Source: an uncultured Eubacteriales bacterium (lineage in GTDB: Bacteria; Bacillota; Clostridia; Lachnospirales; Anaerotignaceae). Taken from it: 41,918 nucleotides of DNA. The DNA lies in NCBI GenBank assembly GCA_900546215.1, contig URCD01000012.1, positions 1 through 41,918 of the forward strand, written 5' to 3'. Shown piece after piece: positions 41,814-41,918 of the stretch (its first letter is position 1; each line of letters opens with the position of its first letter). The translations under genes and the position numbers were made by a program. The notes below the pieces were generated by a model. It was not told where the DNA came from and did no database searches. It was given only the letters and a program-made list of their open reading frames with translations.

Positions 41814-41918
41814 AATTAAGCACTCCTATCTGAATTTATTATAATTTAGTATTTACATACTAATGCATATTTATAAGTCCAAGCCCTTAATTTTATTGAC
41901 AGTGCCTAATTTTGGTGT

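Noticed and set aside
41814..41918. Sigma-G promoter upstream of the spore protein
   Set aside because: A GTATG element exists but no matching CATNNTA -10 box lies at the required spacing.

Overview
The window reads as a stretch of core chromosome from a low-GC, anaerobic, spore-forming Clostridia bacterium. Signs are AT-rich intergenic DNA, strong AGGAGG-type ribosome binding sites, frequent TTG/GTG starts, amino-acid fermentation genes with a CoA-transferase, Clostridia-type small conserved proteins, and a small acid-soluble spore protein gene at the right edge. A Lachnospirales or Anaerotignum-like host fits but cannot be proven from the sequence. No rRNA, tRNA, CRISPR array, prophage or insertion sequence was seen.

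Left third (1-15.6 kb): amino-acid uptake and breakdown. A partial PLP Cys/Met-family lyase, a LysR regulator, the branched-chain amino acid carrier BrnQ and a second Cys/Met-family lyase form one cluster. Next come a CoA-transferase with a Rex-like operator, an EamA-type transporter, a small P-loop protein, a small acidic protein, a DEDDh exonuclease, and a glycine-riboswitch-controlled Na+/alanine-glycine symporter. A secreted repeat protein follows, behind a promoter whose spacer holds nine consecutive C residues. The section ends with a DAACS symporter placed downstream of threonine ammonia-lyase. Several of these enzymes make 2-oxo acids, 2-oxobutyrate in particular, and the CoA-transferase could finish the route to a short-chain fatty acid; that link is inference.

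Middle (16-30.3 kb): a CarD-family regulator, an RNA methyltransferase, chorismate synthase with a LUD-domain protein, a secreted stalk-domain protein, a YgjP-type metallopeptidase, a small DUF3267/WYL/DUF3795 cluster, and a signalling pair made of an Hpt protein and a 1125-residue REC-HD-GYP-PAS-GGDEF-GAF protein. A HAD phosphatase gene then abuts one continuous frame encoding an O6-methylguanine methyltransferase joined to a full-length ROK sugar kinase.

Right part (30.4-41.9 kb): a tight six-gene minus-strand operon (polA, coaE, lytic transglycosylase, family 5 solute-binding lipoprotein, galT, hflX), an orphan NMT1-type solute-binding lipoprotein, a methyltransferase-hslO-NUDIX operon, and the spore protein gene.

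The points most worth a second look are the C9 tract inside the 11557-11585 promoter (possible phase variation), the stem-loop between Shine-Dalgarno and start codon of the DAACS gene (possible ribosome-binding bypass), the methyltransferase-ROK kinase fusion, the single-aptamer glycine riboswitch, and the Rex-like site upstream of the CoA-transferase.
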